A DNA stretch of 64,000 nucleotides from Aeromicrobium sp. PE09-221 (GCF_002174305.1 NZ_MIJB01000018.1:80292-144291); one strand, 5' to 3'; positions 46,297 through 61,842 are shown, counted from the first letter of the stretch. Notes: a model not told the origin generated them from the sequence alone. Translations and numbers: made by a program.

Positions 46297-46303
46297 CAGT
46301 GGT

Positions 46304-47326
46304 GTGCTCGAGAACTTTCCCGACGGGATCGTGATCGCCGATGCCGAGGGCCGCGTGACCTTCGTCAACGCGCGGACGCGCGAGATGGCGAGAGCCGTCG
46401 GCGATGAGATGCTCGGCATGCACATCAAGGACGCCATCCCCTTCGATGATCTCAACGGACACTCCTGGTACGACGTGGTCCGTCCTTACGACGGTTTCGA
46501 GCTGCGCACCCGGATCTCGGAGTATTCCTGGTGGTCGCCGCGCGGGAGCGAGTACCTCATCACGGCGTCCCTGGAGCGTGACCGGCCGGCCGGTCGGGTG
46601 GTGCGGGTCGTGGTGTCGATCCGCAACGCCCGGATCCGTAACCAGCGGGACCGCGAGCGCTCCGACATGGTGGCGACCGTCGCCCACGAGCTGCGATCGC
46701 CCTTGACCGGTATCAAGGGGTTCACCGCCACCCTGTTGAGTCGCTGGGACCAGTTCAGCGAGGAGCAGCGCAAGTTCATGCTCTCGACGGTCGATGCCGA
46801 TGCCGACCGGTTGAGCCGACTCATCGCCGAGCTGCTGGATGCCGCCAGGATCGACTCCGGCCGGCTCACGCTGCGCACCGGGCCGGTCGCCTTCGACGCG
46901 CTGGCGCGCCGAGTGCTGGCGAGCGTCTTCGCCGCGTCCGAGGAGCGACCCGAGCCGGTGATCCGCGGGGAGATCCCGGTCGTGTGGGGTGACGAGGACC
47001 GGCTGATGCAGGTGCTCACGAATCTCGTCGAGAACGCGGTCCGGCACGGGGACGGTCTGCGCGACGTCGTGGTGCGCTCGGTCGAAGACGGGGTCGAGGT
47101 CGAGGTCAGCGATCATGGCAGCGGCATCCCGCCGGAGCTGCGACAGCGGGTGTTCAGCCGTTTCTGGAAGTCGGGACCGGGGGCCGGCAGCGGTCTGGGC
47201 ATGTTCATCGTGCGCGGGGTGGTGGAGCAGCATCACGGCACGATCGATATCGGCTCGACCGAGGTCGGCGGCGCACGCATCACCGTGCGGCTTCCGATCA
47301 ACCAGCCCGCCGGCCTGGTGGACTGA
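46304..47326 (+). CDS. Soluble PAS-domain sensor histidine kinase (orphan)
   Basis: 340 residues without membrane segments. PAS domain (ENFPDGIVIADAEGRVTFVNARTREM) over about residues 1-110; HisKA with phospho-acceptor His 128 in VATVAHELRSPLTGIKGFTATLL; HATPase_c with N-box NLVENAVRHGDG, G1 VSDHGSGIPPELRQRVFSRFW, and G2 GAGSGLGMFIVRGVVEQHHG. No response regulator is adjacent or anywhere in the window. It sits between the rplT methyltransferase and pheS and has a leaderless GTG start. The signal and partner are unknown. Confidence 0.9.
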   Translation: MLENFPDGIVIADAEGRVTFVNARTREMARAVGDEMLGMHIKDAIPFDDLNGHSWYDVVRPYDGFELRTRISEYSWWSPRGSEYLITASLERDRPAGRVVRVVVSIRNARIRNQRDRERSDMVATVAHELRSPLTGIKGFTATLLSRWDQFSEEQRKFMLSTVDADADRLSRLIAELLDAARIDSGRLTLRTGPVAFDALARRVLASVFAASEERPEPVIRGEIPVVWGDEDRLMQVLTNLVENAVRHGDGLRDVVVRSVEDGVEVEVSDHGSGIPPELRQRVFSRFWKSGPGAGSGLGMFIVRGVVEQHHGTIDIGSTEVGGARITVRLPINQPAGLVD

Positions 47327-47391
47327 CAGGACCACGACCGGCGAGAGGTGCGCGTTCTGCGGCCCTGTCCTGGCAGTGGACGTCACGTCGA

Positions 47392-47397
47392 TAGACT
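47392..47397 (+). promoter_or_regulatory. -10 box TAGACT of leaderless pheS
   Basis: TAGACT ends 7 nt before ATG 47405 and sets the pheS start. Confidence 0.55.
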
Positions 47398-47404
47398 CGT
47401 TCCC

Positions 47405-48508
47405 ATGTCCGCGCCCAACTCCGACTACGATCCCGTCGAGGTCACCCCCCTGCGTGCCGACGAGGTCGAGCGCATGCGCGACGAGGCGCTCGCGGCCATC
47501 GCCGCGGCCGACTCGATCGAGGCGCTTAAGCAGGCCAAGATCGAGCACGTCGGCGACCGCTCGCCGCTCGCTCTGGCCAATCGAGAGATCGGGGCGCTTC
47601 CACCGCAGGCACGCAAAGAGGCCGGACAGCGCGTCGGACAGGCCCGCGGTGCCGTCAACCAGGCCCTCACCCGCCGCACCGACGAGGTCGAGGCGGAGGA
47701 GTTCGAGCGCAAGCTGGCCGCCGAGGCCGTCGACGTCACACTGCCGATCGACCGGGAGCCGGTCGGCGCCCGTCATCCGCTGACGACGATCCAGGACCAT
47801 GTCAGCGATATCTTCGTCGCGATGGGCTGGGAGATCGCCGAAGGTCCCGAGGTCGAGGCCGAGTGGCTCAACTTCGATGCGCTGAACCTGGGACCCGATC
47901 ATCCGGCTCGCACCATGATGGACACCTTCTGGGTGACCCCCGAGTCCGCGGCGATGGTACTGCGGACCCATACCTCGCCGGTCCAGGCACGCACGATGCT
48001 GACCCGCACGCCACCCATCTACATTGCCTGCCCGGGGCGGGTCTTCCGTACCGACGAGCCCGATGCGACCCATGCACCGGTGTTCCACCAGGTCGAGGGT
48101 CTCGCGATTGACGAGGGCCTGTCGATGGCCCACCTCAAGGGCACGCTGGATCATCTCGCCCGGGCGATCTACGGGGCCGATATCACCACGCGCTTCCGTC
48201 CGTCGTACTTCCCCTTCACCGAGCCGAGCGCCGAGGTCGACCTGCTCTGCTATGTGTGCCATAACGACTCGGCGCAGGTGGCCGACTGCCCCACCTGCCG
48301 GGGCGAGGGATGGGTCGAGTGGGGCGGTTGCGGTGTCGTCAACCCGCGTGTGTTGATCGCCTGCGGGGTAGATCCCGAGCGGTACTCCGGGTTCGCTTTC
48401 GGCATGGGCCTGGACCGCACCATCACCAGTCGTTACGACATCGCCGATCTGCGAGATCTCTGGGACGGCGACATCCGCTTCACCGAGCCCTTCGGCATCG
48501 GTCTGTGA
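47405..48508 (+). CDS. pheS: Phenylalanine--tRNA ligase alpha subunit
   Basis: Catalytic subunit of the heterotetrameric PheRS. 367 residues. An N-terminal coiled-coil arm (residues about 20-100, EVERMRDEALAAIAAADSIEALKQAKIEHVGDRSPLA) precedes the class II core: HPLTTIQDHVSDIFVAMGWEIAEGPEVE, the RVFRTDEPDATHAPVFHQVEGL motif 2, and the PSYFPFTEPSAEVD segment with CGVVNPRVL and GFAFGMGLDRTI motif 3. Frame open to 47348, but the leaderless -10 and the family start fix 47405. No T-box or attenuator is seen. Confidence 0.97.
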   Translation: MSAPNSDYDPVEVTPLRADEVERMRDEALAAIAAADSIEALKQAKIEHVGDRSPLALANREIGALPPQARKEAGQRVGQARGAVNQALTRRTDEVEAEEFERKLAAEAVDVTLPIDREPVGARHPLTTIQDHVSDIFVAMGWEIAEGPEVEAEWLNFDALNLGPDHPARTMMDTFWVTPESAAMVLRTHTSPVQARTMLTRTPPIYIACPGRVFRTDEPDATHAPVFHQVEGLAIDEGLSMAHLKGTLDHLARAIYGADITTRFRPSYFPFTEPSAEVDLLCYVCHNDSAQVADCPTCRGEGWVEWGGCGVVNPRVLIACGVDPERYSGFAFGMGLDRTITSRYDIADLRDLWDGDIRFTEPFGIGL

Positions 48509-48531
48509 CAGTCGAGAGGTAACTCCACTCC

Positions 48532-51030
48532 ATGAAGGTCCCTGTCTCCTGGCTGCGTGAGCTCACCTCGCTGCCCTCCTCGGTGTCCACCGAGGAGCTG
48601 GCCGCCCGGCTCACCGCCTTCGACCTCAAGCTCGAGGAGATCATCGGCGGGCGGATCACCGGCCCGCTGGTGGTCGGGCGCGTCCTGACCGCCGAGCCCG
48701 AGCCGCAGAAGAACGGCAAGACCATCAACTGGTGCCGCGTGGACGTCGGCCCGGAGCACAACGAGCCGGCCACCGAGGACGTCCCCGCGGGGCGCGGGAT
48801 CGTCTGTGGAGCCCACAACTTCGGTCCTGGGGATCTGGTCGTCGTGTCCCTGCCGGGCACCTTCCTGCCCGCGATGGGATTCGAGATCGGCTCGCGCAAG
48901 ACCTATGGACATGTCTCCGACGGCATGATCTGCTCCACGGCCGAGCTCGGCCTGCCCGGGGATGCCTCGGGGATCCTCGTGCTGGAGCCGGGGTCCGCCG
49001 AGCCCGGGGCCGATGCGGTCGAGCTGCTCGGGCTGAACCAGGAGACCCTCGACCTCGAGGTCAACCCCGATCGCGGCTACGCCTGGTCGATGCGCGGTGT
49101 CGCGCGTGACACCGCACTCGCCTTCGGCCTGCCCTTCGAGGATCCCGCCGATATCGCGGTCCCGGAGGCCGAAGCCGAGGCCTATCCGGTCGTCGTCGAG
49201 GATGCCGCTGCCTGTCCGGTGTTCACCACCCTGAGGGTGAGCGGATTCGATCCGACGCGTCCGACGCCGGCCGTGATCGCCCGGCGTCTGGTGCAGGCGG
49301 GCATGCGCTCGATCTCGCTGGCGGTCGACGTCAGCAACTACGTGATGCTGGAGTTGGGCCAGCCCAACCACGCCTACGATGCGGCCAAGCTGAAGGGTCC
49401 CATCCGGGTGCGCCGCGCGGCGGCGGGGGAGCGGCTCACCACCCTCGACGATATCGATCGCGCACTCGACCCCCAGGATCTCCTGATCTGCGATGACGAC
49501 GGGCCGGTGGGCCTGGCCGGTGTCATGGGGGCCGCGCGCGTCGAGATCGACGACGCCACCACTGACATCGTCATCGAGGCGGCCCACTTCGACCGCGCGA
49601 CCATCGCGCGCGCGTCGCGACGGCACCGGCTGTCGTCGGAGGCGGCACGCCGCTTCGAACGCGGCGTGGATCCGACCTTGCAGGTCCGCGCGGCGCGGCG
49701 GGTCGCCGAGCTCCTCGTCGAGCATGGCGGCGGGCAAGTCGAGCCGGGTCTCACCGTGGTCGGTGAGGTCGACACCCGCCGTGAGGTCGTGCTACCCGTC
49801 GACCTGCCACGCCGGATCGCGGGCGTCGAGTCGATCGACACCGATGCCGCCGTCCGAGCGCTCGAGGGCAATGCGTGCGAGGTGCGCGTCGACGGCGAGT
49901 CACTTGTCGTAGTCCCGCCGCCGTGGCGCTTCGACATCAACGATCCGTACGACGTCGTCGAGGAGGTCCTGCGCGTCGTGGGCTACGACCAGGTGCCCTC
50001 GGTGCTGCCCCAGGCCTCGGGCGGTCGCGGGCTCACGCGGGCGCAGGAGCTGCGGCGCCGGGTCGGGTATGCGCTCGCCGGCGATGGTCTCGTCGAGGTC
50101 AAGACCTTCCCGTTCGCGGGACCGGCGGACTTCGACCGCCTGGGCCTCGGGTCGGACGACGAGCGGCGCCGGCAGGTGCTGCTGGAGAATCCGCTGTCCG
50201 CCGAGGAGCCCGGCCTCACGACCACCTTGCTGACGGGATTGCTGCGCAGCGCCAGCCTCAACGTGGGTCGAGGTCACGACGATGTCGCGATCAGCGAGGT
50301 GGGTCGCGTGTTCCGGCCGCGATCCGGCGCGCCCGCCGCCCCGATCTACGGGGTCGATCGCCGGCCGACGCCCGAGGAGCTCGCCGTGCTCGACGCGGCG
50401 CTGCCCGATCAGCCGCTGACGGCGTCCTGGGTGCTGCTGGGCGACCGTGAGCGTGGCGGCTGGGACGGCCCCGGCCGTCCTGTCGCGTGGGCGGATGCCG
50501 TCGCGGTGGCTCGGCGTCTCGCCGATGTGCTCCATGTGGAGGTCTCCGTGGAGGCAGCGTCCCTCGCACCCTTCCACCCCGGACGTTGCGCCGCGCTGGT
50601 GCTGGACGGGCGCGTTGTGGGACATGCGGGGGAGCTGCACCCCAAGGTGGCGGAGGCCTACGGCCTTCCGCCCCGGGCCGTGGCCGGCGAGGTCGACCTG
50701 GACGCTCTGCTGGCCGCGGCGCCTGAGATCGGTCCGCGCCCGGACTTCTCCGCCTTCCCGGTCGCGAAGGAGGACCTGGCGTTCATCGTCGAGTCGACGG
50801 TGCCGGCCGGGGCGCTGCAGCAGGCACTCGCCGAGGCGAGCCCGCTGATCGAGTCGGTGCGGCTGTTCGATCTGTACACCGGCGAGCCGGTGCCGCAGGG
50901 ACATGTGTCGCTGGCCTTCAATGTGCGGCTGCGTGCAGACGACCACACCCTCACTGAGGACGAGATCGCCGGTGCCCGGGCTGCCGCCGTGCAGCTCGCG
51001 GCGGATCGTTTCGGTGCCACCCTGCGCTGA
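48532..51030 (+). CDS. pheT: Phenylalanine--tRNA ligase beta subunit
   Basis: 832 residues, full length. MKVPVSWLRELTSLP start, tRNA-binding (EMAP-like) domain to about residue 160, B3/B4 editing domain (LAVDVSNYVMLELGQPNHAYDAAKL), B5 (RRIAGVESIDTDAAVRALEGNACEV), the catalytic-like core (EEVLRVVGYDQVPSVLP), and the C-terminal FDX-ACB domain (FSAFPVAKEDLAFIVESTVPAGALQQAL). A purine-rich GAGAGGTAA precedes ATG. Co-transcribed with pheS. Confidence 0.97.
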   Translation: MKVPVSWLRELTSLPSSVSTEELAARLTAFDLKLEEIIGGRITGPLVVGRVLTAEPEPQKNGKTINWCRVDVGPEHNEPATEDVPAGRGIVCGAHNFGPGDLVVVSLPGTFLPAMGFEIGSRKTYGHVSDGMICSTAELGLPGDASGILVLEPGSAEPGADAVELLGLNQETLDLEVNPDRGYAWSMRGVARDTALAFGLPFEDPADIAVPEAEAEAYPVVVEDAAACPVFTTLRVSGFDPTRPTPAVIARRLVQAGMRSISLAVDVSNYVMLELGQPNHAYDAAKLKGPIRVRRAAAGERLTTLDDIDRALDPQDLLICDDDGPVGLAGVMGAARVEIDDATTDIVIEAAHFDRATIARASRRHRLSSEAARRFERGVDPTLQVRAARRVAELLVEHGGGQVEPGLTVVGEVDTRREVVLPVDLPRRIAGVESIDTDAAVRALEGNACEVRVDGESLVVVPPPWRFDINDPYDVVEEVLRVVGYDQVPSVLPQASGGRGLTRAQELRRRVGYALAGDGLVEVKTFPFAGPADFDRLGLGSDDERRRQVLLENPLSAEEPGLTTTLLTGLLRSASLNVGRGHDDVAISEVGRVFRPRSGAPAAPIYGVDRRPTPEELAVLDAALPDQPLTASWVLLGDRERGGWDGPGRPVAWADAVAVARRLADVLHVEVSVEAASLAPFHPGRCAALVLDGRVVGHAGELHPKVAEAYGLPPRAVAGEVDLDALLAAAPEIGPRPDFSAFPVAKEDLAFIVESTVPAGALQQALAEASPLIESVRLFDLYTGEPVPQGHVSLAFNVRLRADDHTLTEDEIAGARAAAVQLAADRFGATLR

Positions 51031-51043
51031 CCCGCCCCGCCCC

Positions 51044-51128
51044 CGGCGGTGAGTAGGCGTCCATTTCCGGTCCTCGGCGGTGGATGAGCGTCCGTTCGCT
51101 CCATGGGATGGACGCTCAGTCACCGCCG
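51044..51128 (+). repeat. Composite palindromic repeat after pheT (two direct, one inverted arm)
   Basis: Arms of 19 nt: 51044-51062 (CGGCGGTGAGTAGGCGTCC), 51075-51093 (two to three changes) and the inverted 51110-51128. The second and third form a stem with two mismatches around a 16-nt loop. The first arm shares 18 consecutive bases with the repeat at 62273-62290. It lies between convergent genes and may act as a bidirectional terminator. Confidence 0.7.
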
Positions 51129-51177
51129 AAACAGGCGAGGAGGGTCTGCTGGAGCGCGCGTGGTCGGGTGTCCGCGG

Positions 51178-51201
51178 CGGTGGTTGACCACGCTCCGCCC
51201 G
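51178..51201 (+). repeat. Dispersed 24-bp repeat, second copy of the 12746-12769 element
   Basis: Core GGTGGTTGACCACGC, 23 of 24 bases identical to 12746-12769. It contains the dyad GTGGT-tg-ACCAC. GACCACGCTCC here can also pair with GGAGCGCGCGTGGTC about 30 nt upstream. Confidence 0.6.
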
Positions 51202-51241
51202 ATCCGGGTGTGCGATATCGCGTGCGCAGACGGGCCCGGGA

Positions 51242-53179
<1,938 letters not shown>

Positions 53180-53180
<1 letters not shown>

Positions 53181-54226
53181 TGAGCATCAAGGTCGCCGTC
53201 ACCGGAGCCACCGGCTATGCGGGCGGGGAGGTGCTGCGGCTGCTGCTCGATCACCCCGAGGTCGAGATCGGCGCGCTGACGGCCGCGTCCACGGCAGGCA
53301 CACGCTTCGGACAGCATCAGCCGCATCTGCTGCCGCTCGCCGATCGGATCGTCGCCGAGACCACGCCGGAGACTCTGGCCGGCCACGATGTGGTCTTCCT
53401 CGCCTTGCCGCACGGGGCGTCGGGGGCCGTGGCCGCTCAGCTGCCGGACGATGTCCTCGTCATCGACTGCGGGGCCGATCACCGGCTCGAGTCGGCCGAG
53501 GACTGGACCGCTTACTACGGCAGTGAGCATGCAGGGACGTGGCCGTACGGCATGCCTGAGCTCATCGTGGGCGGGCACGCACGTCAGCGCGAGGCGCTCG
53601 TGGGTGCCCGGCGGATCGCCGTCCCCGGCTGCAATGTCACGGCCGTGACGCTGGGCATGCAGCCGGCCATCGCCGCGGGCATCGTCGAGTCCGCCGACCT
53701 GGTCGCCGTGCTCGCCAACGGCTATTCGGGTGCGGGCAAGGCGTTGAAGCCGCATTTGCTCGCGGCCGAGGGGCTGGGCGCTGCGTCGCCCTATGGGGTG
53801 GGGGGAGTCCACCGGCACATCCCGGAGATCCTGCAGAACCTGCGGCACGCGGGTGCCGACGAGGTGACCCTCTCGTTCACACCCACGCTGGTGCCGATGG
53901 CCCGAGGGATCCTGGCCACCGCGACGGCTCGGCTCGCCTCGCACGCGACCTCCGAGGTCGTGCGCGATGCCTACGACGCGGTCTATGCCGACGAGCCCTT
54001 CGTGCACGTGCTGCCCGAGGGCCAGTGGCCCACGACGGCCGCGGCGATCGGCGCCAACACGGCCCTCGTGCAGGTGGCCGTCGATGAGAAGGCCGGACGC
54101 CTGGTCACGGTCACCGCGATCGACAACCTGGTCAAGGGCACGGCCGGCGGCGCGATCCAGTCGATGAACCTCGCCCTCGGGCTGCCCGAGACGACCGGAC
54201 TCACCACGATCGGAGTGGCCCCATGA
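53180..54226 (+). CDS. argC: N-acetyl-gamma-glutamyl-phosphate reductase
   Basis: NADPH reduction of N-acetylglutamyl phosphate. 348 residues. Rossmann start [25 protein letters not shown], catalytic cysteine in [38 protein letters not shown], the HRHIPEI histidine, and [24 protein letters not shown] at the end. ATGA overlap with argJ. Confidence 0.96.
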
Positions 54227-55374
54227 GCGTGACGGCAGCACAGGGATTCCGGGCCGCGGGGGTGACGGCCGGACTCAAGGACAGCGGCAATCCCGATATC
54301 GCCCTCGTGGTCAATGAGGGACCGTCCACGGCGGCCGCCGCGGTGTTCACCTCCAACCGTTGTCAGGCGAACCCGGTGCTCTGGAGCAAGGAGGCGATCA
54401 AGGGCGGCAGCGCCCGGGCGGTGATCCTCAACTCCGGCGGCGCCAACTGCTATACGGGCTCCGAGGGATTCGCCACGACCCACCGCACGGCCGAGCTCGT
54501 CGGTGAGCTGATCGGCAGCGGGGCCGTGGACGTCCAGGTGTGCAGCACCGGGCTCATCGGCCGGCTGCTGGATGAGGACAAGCTGCTGACTGGTGTGCGC
54601 TCGGCAGTCGAGGCTCTCGACGCCGACGGCGGCGATGCCGCGGCGACGGCGATCATGACCACCGATCACGTCAGCAAGCAGTCCGTCCGCGAGGGCGACG
54701 GGTGGACGGTCGGCGGCATGGCCAAGGGTGCGGGCATGCTCGCGCCGGCACTGGCCACCATGCTCGTCGTCATCACCACCGACGTCGACCTGCCGGCCGA
54801 GACGCTCGACGAGGCGCTGCGCGTCGCGACGAGCCGCACCTTCGATCGGCTCGACTCGGACGGCTGCCAGTCCACGAACGACACCGTGCTGCTGATGGCG
54901 AGCGGCGCATCGGGCGTGACGCCGGGTGCCGATGCGTTCACGGAGCGGCTGACCGAGGTGTGCGGGGATCTGGCGATGCAGCTGCTCGCCGATGCCGAGG
55001 GTGCCGACCACGAGATCGCGATCACCACGGTGAACGCCGCGTCCGAGGCCGATGCGCTCTCGGTCGGCCGCGAGGTCGCCCGGAGCAATCTGTTCAAGAC
55101 GGCGATCTTCGGCAAGGACCCGAACTGGGGCCGCATCCTGGCCTCGGTCGGTACCTCGGATGCGCTGTTCGATCCGCAGAATCTCGATGTGGCGGTCAAC
55201 GGCGTCTGGGTCTGCCGCGACAGCGGCGTGGGGGAGTCGATCGACCTCGTCGACCTCGAGCCGCGGCACGTCACGGTCACGATCGATCTCAAGTCCGGTG
55301 ACGCCTCGGCGACCATCTGGACCAATGACCTCACCCACGCCTATGTCCATGAGAACTCGGCCTATTCCACATGA
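54223..55374 (+). CDS. argJ: Ornithine acetyltransferase / N-acetylglutamate synthase
   Basis: Recycles the acetyl group between acetylornithine and glutamate and so gives a cyclic pathway. 383 residues. [15 protein letters not shown] start; autoprocessing site Ala-Thr in [20 protein letters not shown] (the Thr becomes the nucleophile); [21 protein letters not shown]-terminal [15 protein letters not shown]. The presence of ArgJ means no argE-type deacylase is needed here. Coupled by ATGA to argC and argB. Confidence 0.96.
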   Translation: MSVTAAQGFRAAGVTAGLKDSGNPDIALVVNEGPSTAAAAVFTSNRCQANPVLWSKEAIKGGSARAVILNSGGANCYTGSEGFATTHRTAELVGELIGSGAVDVQVCSTGLIGRLLDEDKLLTGVRSAVEALDADGGDAAATAIMTTDHVSKQSVREGDGWTVGGMAKGAGMLAPALATMLVVITTDVDLPAETLDEALRVATSRTFDRLDSDGCQSTNDTVLLMASGASGVTPGADAFTERLTEVCGDLAMQLLADAEGADHEIAITTVNAASEADALSVGREVARSNLFKTAIFGKDPNWGRILASVGTSDALFDPQNLDVAVNGVWVCRDSGVGESIDLVDLEPRHVTVTIDLKSGDASATIWTNDLTHAYVHENSAYST

Positions 55375-56359
55375 GCGAGCCAGAGATGAACGACACCGAC
55401 GACACGGATGACATCGACACGGTCTGGAATCCCGACTCCTGGCGGGAGGCTACCGACAAGGCCGCGACTCTCGCGGGTGCGCTGCCCTGGCTGAAGAAGT
55501 ACCACGGTGAGGTCATCGTGGTGAAGTACGGCGGCAACGCCATGACCGATGAGACCTTGAAGCGCGCTTTCGCGGAGGACATCGTCTTCCTGCGGCTCGC
55601 CGGTTTCAAGCCGGTCGTCGTTCACGGAGGCGGCCCGCAGATCAACGCGATGCTGGATCGGCTCGGCATCGAGTCGGAGTTCCGCGGCGGTTATCGCGTC
55701 ACCACCCCCGAGGCGATGGATGTCGTGCGAATGGTGCTGACCGGCCAGGTCGGCCGGGAGCTGGTCGGCCTGCTGAATGCCCACGGCGACTTCGCCGTCG
55801 GCATGTCGGGTGAGGACGGCGGACTGTTCACCGCCCAGAAGACGATGCCCGTCGTCGACGGCGAGCCCACCGATATCGGGCTGGTCGGCGAGGTCACAGG
55901 CGTACGTCCCGAAGCGGTCCTCGATCTCATCGAGGCCGGCCGGATCCCGGTCGTGTCCACGGTCGCGCCCGATGCCTCGGGTCAGGTGCACAACATCAAT
56001 GCCGATATCGCGGCGGGAGCACTGGCCTCGGCGCTCAAGGCCGAGAAGATGCTCGTGCTGACCGATGTCGAGGGCCTGTACGCCGACTGGCCCCATAGCA
56101 CCGATGTCATCGGGGAGATCAGCCCCGAGTCCCTGGAGCGCCTGCTGCCGAGTCTGGCCAGCGGCATGATCCCCAAGATGACGGCGTGTCTGAACGCCGT
56201 GCGCGGAGGCGTCAACCGGGCCACGGTCGTCGACGGCCGCACCCCGCATGCGGTGCTGCTGGAACTCTTCACCGATGAGGGCGTCGGCACCCAGGTACTG
56301 CCCGGTGTCGAGACCCGTCTGCGCACCGCCCTGTACACCACCAGCAGCAAGGAGAGGCT

Positions 56360-56363
<4 letters not shown>
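55371..56363 (+). CDS. argB: Acetylglutamate kinase
   Basis: Phosphorylates N-acetylglutamate; usually the arginine-inhibited step. 330 residues, with an acidic N-terminal extension of about 35 residues ([12 protein letters not shown]) before the core. [97 protein letters not shown] are all present. The N-terminal helix [16 protein letters not shown] is the hexamerisation/arginine-sensing element of inhibited enzymes. Start by ATGA overlap; ATG 55386 is an alternative. Confidence 0.96.
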
Positions 56364-60460
<4,097 letters not shown>

Positions 60461-60489
60461 CGCTCCTGGCCGGACCATGACGGTGTCGG

Positions 60490-60495
60490 TAGCGT
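60490..60495 (+). promoter_or_regulatory. -10 box TAGCGT of a leaderless gene
   Basis: TAGCGT ends 6 nt before GTG 60502. Confidence 0.45.
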
Positions 60496-60501
60496 GACGG
60501 G

Positions 60502-61068
60502 GTGTCCGTTCTCGAACAGGCTCGCGGCCTCCTCGGCCGGGAGCTCACCGCGCACGGCGTCACGGTGCGGATCACCGAGGTGGAGGCCTATGGAGGCGTC
60601 ACCGATCCGGCATCGCATGCCTACACCCGCACTGCTCGTTCGGAGATCATGTACGGACCTCCGTGGCGCTTGTACGTGTACCGCATCCACGGTCATCACT
60701 GCGCCAATATCGTCACCGGACCGAGCGAAGAGGCGGCGGCCGTGCTGCTCCGCGCGGGCGAGGTGGTCGATGGGCAGGAGCTCGCCTGCGAGCGCAGGGG
60801 AGAAGTTCCGCATGAAGCGCTGGGACGGGGCCCGGGGAACCTCTGCCGGGCGCTCGGCATCACGATGGCGGACCTCGACATCGACGTCCGTGTGGGGCCT
60901 TCGGTCGTCCTGGCGCCGAAGGTCGACGACGTGAGCGTGAGCGAGGGCCCCCGCGTCGGAGTACGTCGCGCGGCTGACCGTCCGTGGCGCTTCTGGATCA
61001 CCGGAGATCCGACGGTCTCGACCTACCGGCGTCACGCCCGGGCGGAGTCCTCCTCGGACGACGGATGA
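60502..61068 (+). CDS. mpg: DNA-3-methyladenine glycosylase (AAG/Mpg family)
   Basis: Excises alkylated purines. 188 residues. LLGRELTAHGVTVRITEVEAYGGVTDPASHAY holds the catalytic Glu and the EAYxG motif; SEIMYGPPWRLYVYRIHGHHCANIVTG is the base-flipping segment; GRGPGNLCRALGIT lies in the C-terminal part. GTG start, leaderless. The position between argH and tyrS is shared with mycobacteria. Its last 37 nt overlap, on the opposite strand, the tiny ORF 61032-61142. Confidence 0.92.
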   Translation: MSVLEQARGLLGRELTAHGVTVRITEVEAYGGVTDPASHAYTRTARSEIMYGPPWRLYVYRIHGHHCANIVTGPSEEAAAVLLRAGEVVDGQELACERRGEVPHEALGRGPGNLCRALGITMADLDIDVRVGPSVVLAPKVDDVSVSEGPRVGVRRAADRPWRFWITGDPTVSTYRRHARAESSSDDG

Positions 61069-61142
61069 GCCGGAATGGCGCAGACGCCGTCGGCGCACAC
61101 GGCTTCCTCATCGCCCTCGACGAGCTCGAATGGTCCGTTCAT
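61032..61142 (-). CDS. Tiny Cys-containing ORF (36 aa) coupled to the DsbA-like gene
   Basis: Starts at ATG 61142 (minus) inside the ATGA that is the stop of the DsbA-like gene, and encodes MNGPFELVEGDEEA then VCADGVCAIPAH, ending at TGA 61034-61032. The CADGVC motif (CxxxxC) next to an acidic N-terminus could be a redox or metal-binding loop. It overlaps the 3' end of mpg on the other strand. Coding status rests on the exact stop/start overlap and GC-rich third positions; no family is recognised. Confidence 0.45.
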   Translation of the reverse strand: MNGPFELVEGDEEAVCADGVCAIPAHPSSEEDSARA

Positions 61143-61780
61143 CGCGCAGCCCTCGCCTGATCCAGGGCGCCCGCGAAGACCTCGGGGCTCTGAGCACCCG
61201 AGACCGCCCACCGGCCGTCGATGACATAGAACGGGACACCGCCGATGCCGTACGCGCCGGCCTGGTCGATATCGGCCTGGACGGCCACGCGATAGGTGCC
61301 GTCCTCCAGCGCCGCGCGCAGCGAGGCGGTATCGAGGCCGATCTCGCCGCCAAGTGCGACGAGGTCCTCGATACGGCCCACGTGCCGGCCTTCCTCGAAA
61401 TAGGCGGCGAGCAGGCGCTCCTTGAACTCCGCCTGGAGGCCCTGCGCCTTGGCGGCGTGCAGGGCCTCGTGGGCGAGGCGCGTGTTGGTGTGCTGGAGCG
61501 CATCGAAGTCGTACGCGAGACCTTCGGCCGCGGCCAGTCGGGTCATCTGCTCGAGCATCGAGATCACCTGGGCCTCGGGCATGCCCTTGTGGCGGGCGAG
61601 GAAGTCGACCTCGGAGCCCTCGAAGTCCACCGGGGTGTCCGGAGCGAGCTCGAAGCTGTGGTACTCGATGTCCACCTCGCCGTCGAAATCAGCGAGGGCC
61701 GCCGCCAGTCGGCGTTTGCCGATGAAGCACCAGGGGCACGCGATGTCGGACCAGACATCGATCTTGATGGAATCGCTCAC
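61139..61780 (-). CDS. DsbA-family oxidoreductase (FrnE-like)
   Basis: 213 residues, no signal peptide, so probably cytoplasmic. The thioredoxin-like start IKIDVWSDIACPWCFIGKRRL carries C15-P-W-C18; a large helical insertion (HTNTRLAHEALHAAKAQGLQAEFKERLLAAYFEEGRHV) and the cis-Pro loop GIGGVPFYVIDGRWAVSGAQSPEVF follow. This is the FrnE/2-hydroxychromene-isomerase-like branch, which acts as a thiol oxidoreductase or isomerase. The start GTG at 61780 is set by the family; a longer frame to 61915 overlaps the divergent gene. Confidence 0.9.
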   Translation of the reverse strand: MSDSIKIDVWSDIACPWCFIGKRRLAAALADFDGEVDIEYHSFELAPDTPVDFEGSEVDFLARHKGMPEAQVISMLEQMTRLAAAEGLAYDFDALQHTNTRLAHEALHAAKAQGLQAEFKERLLAAYFEEGRHVGRIEDLVALGGEIGLDTASLRAALEDGTYRVAVQADIDQAGAYGIGGVPFYVIDGRWAVSGAQSPEVFAGALDQARAAR

Positions 61781-61830
61781 AGCCGACGCAACGCCTGGGC
61801 TCGCCGCGGTATTCCTTCCGCTGGACGCGG

Positions 61831-61836
61831 TAGCCT
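61831..61836 (+). promoter_or_regulatory. -10 box TAGCCT of a leaderless gene
   Basis: TAGCCT ends 6 nt before ATG 61843, within the 62-bp divergent region. Confidence 0.5.
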
Positions 61837-61842
61837 CGACCC

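Noticed and set aside
46223..48262. 679-codon minus-strand frame across the histidine kinase and pheS
   Set aside because: Antisense to two clear genes; composition typical of shadows.
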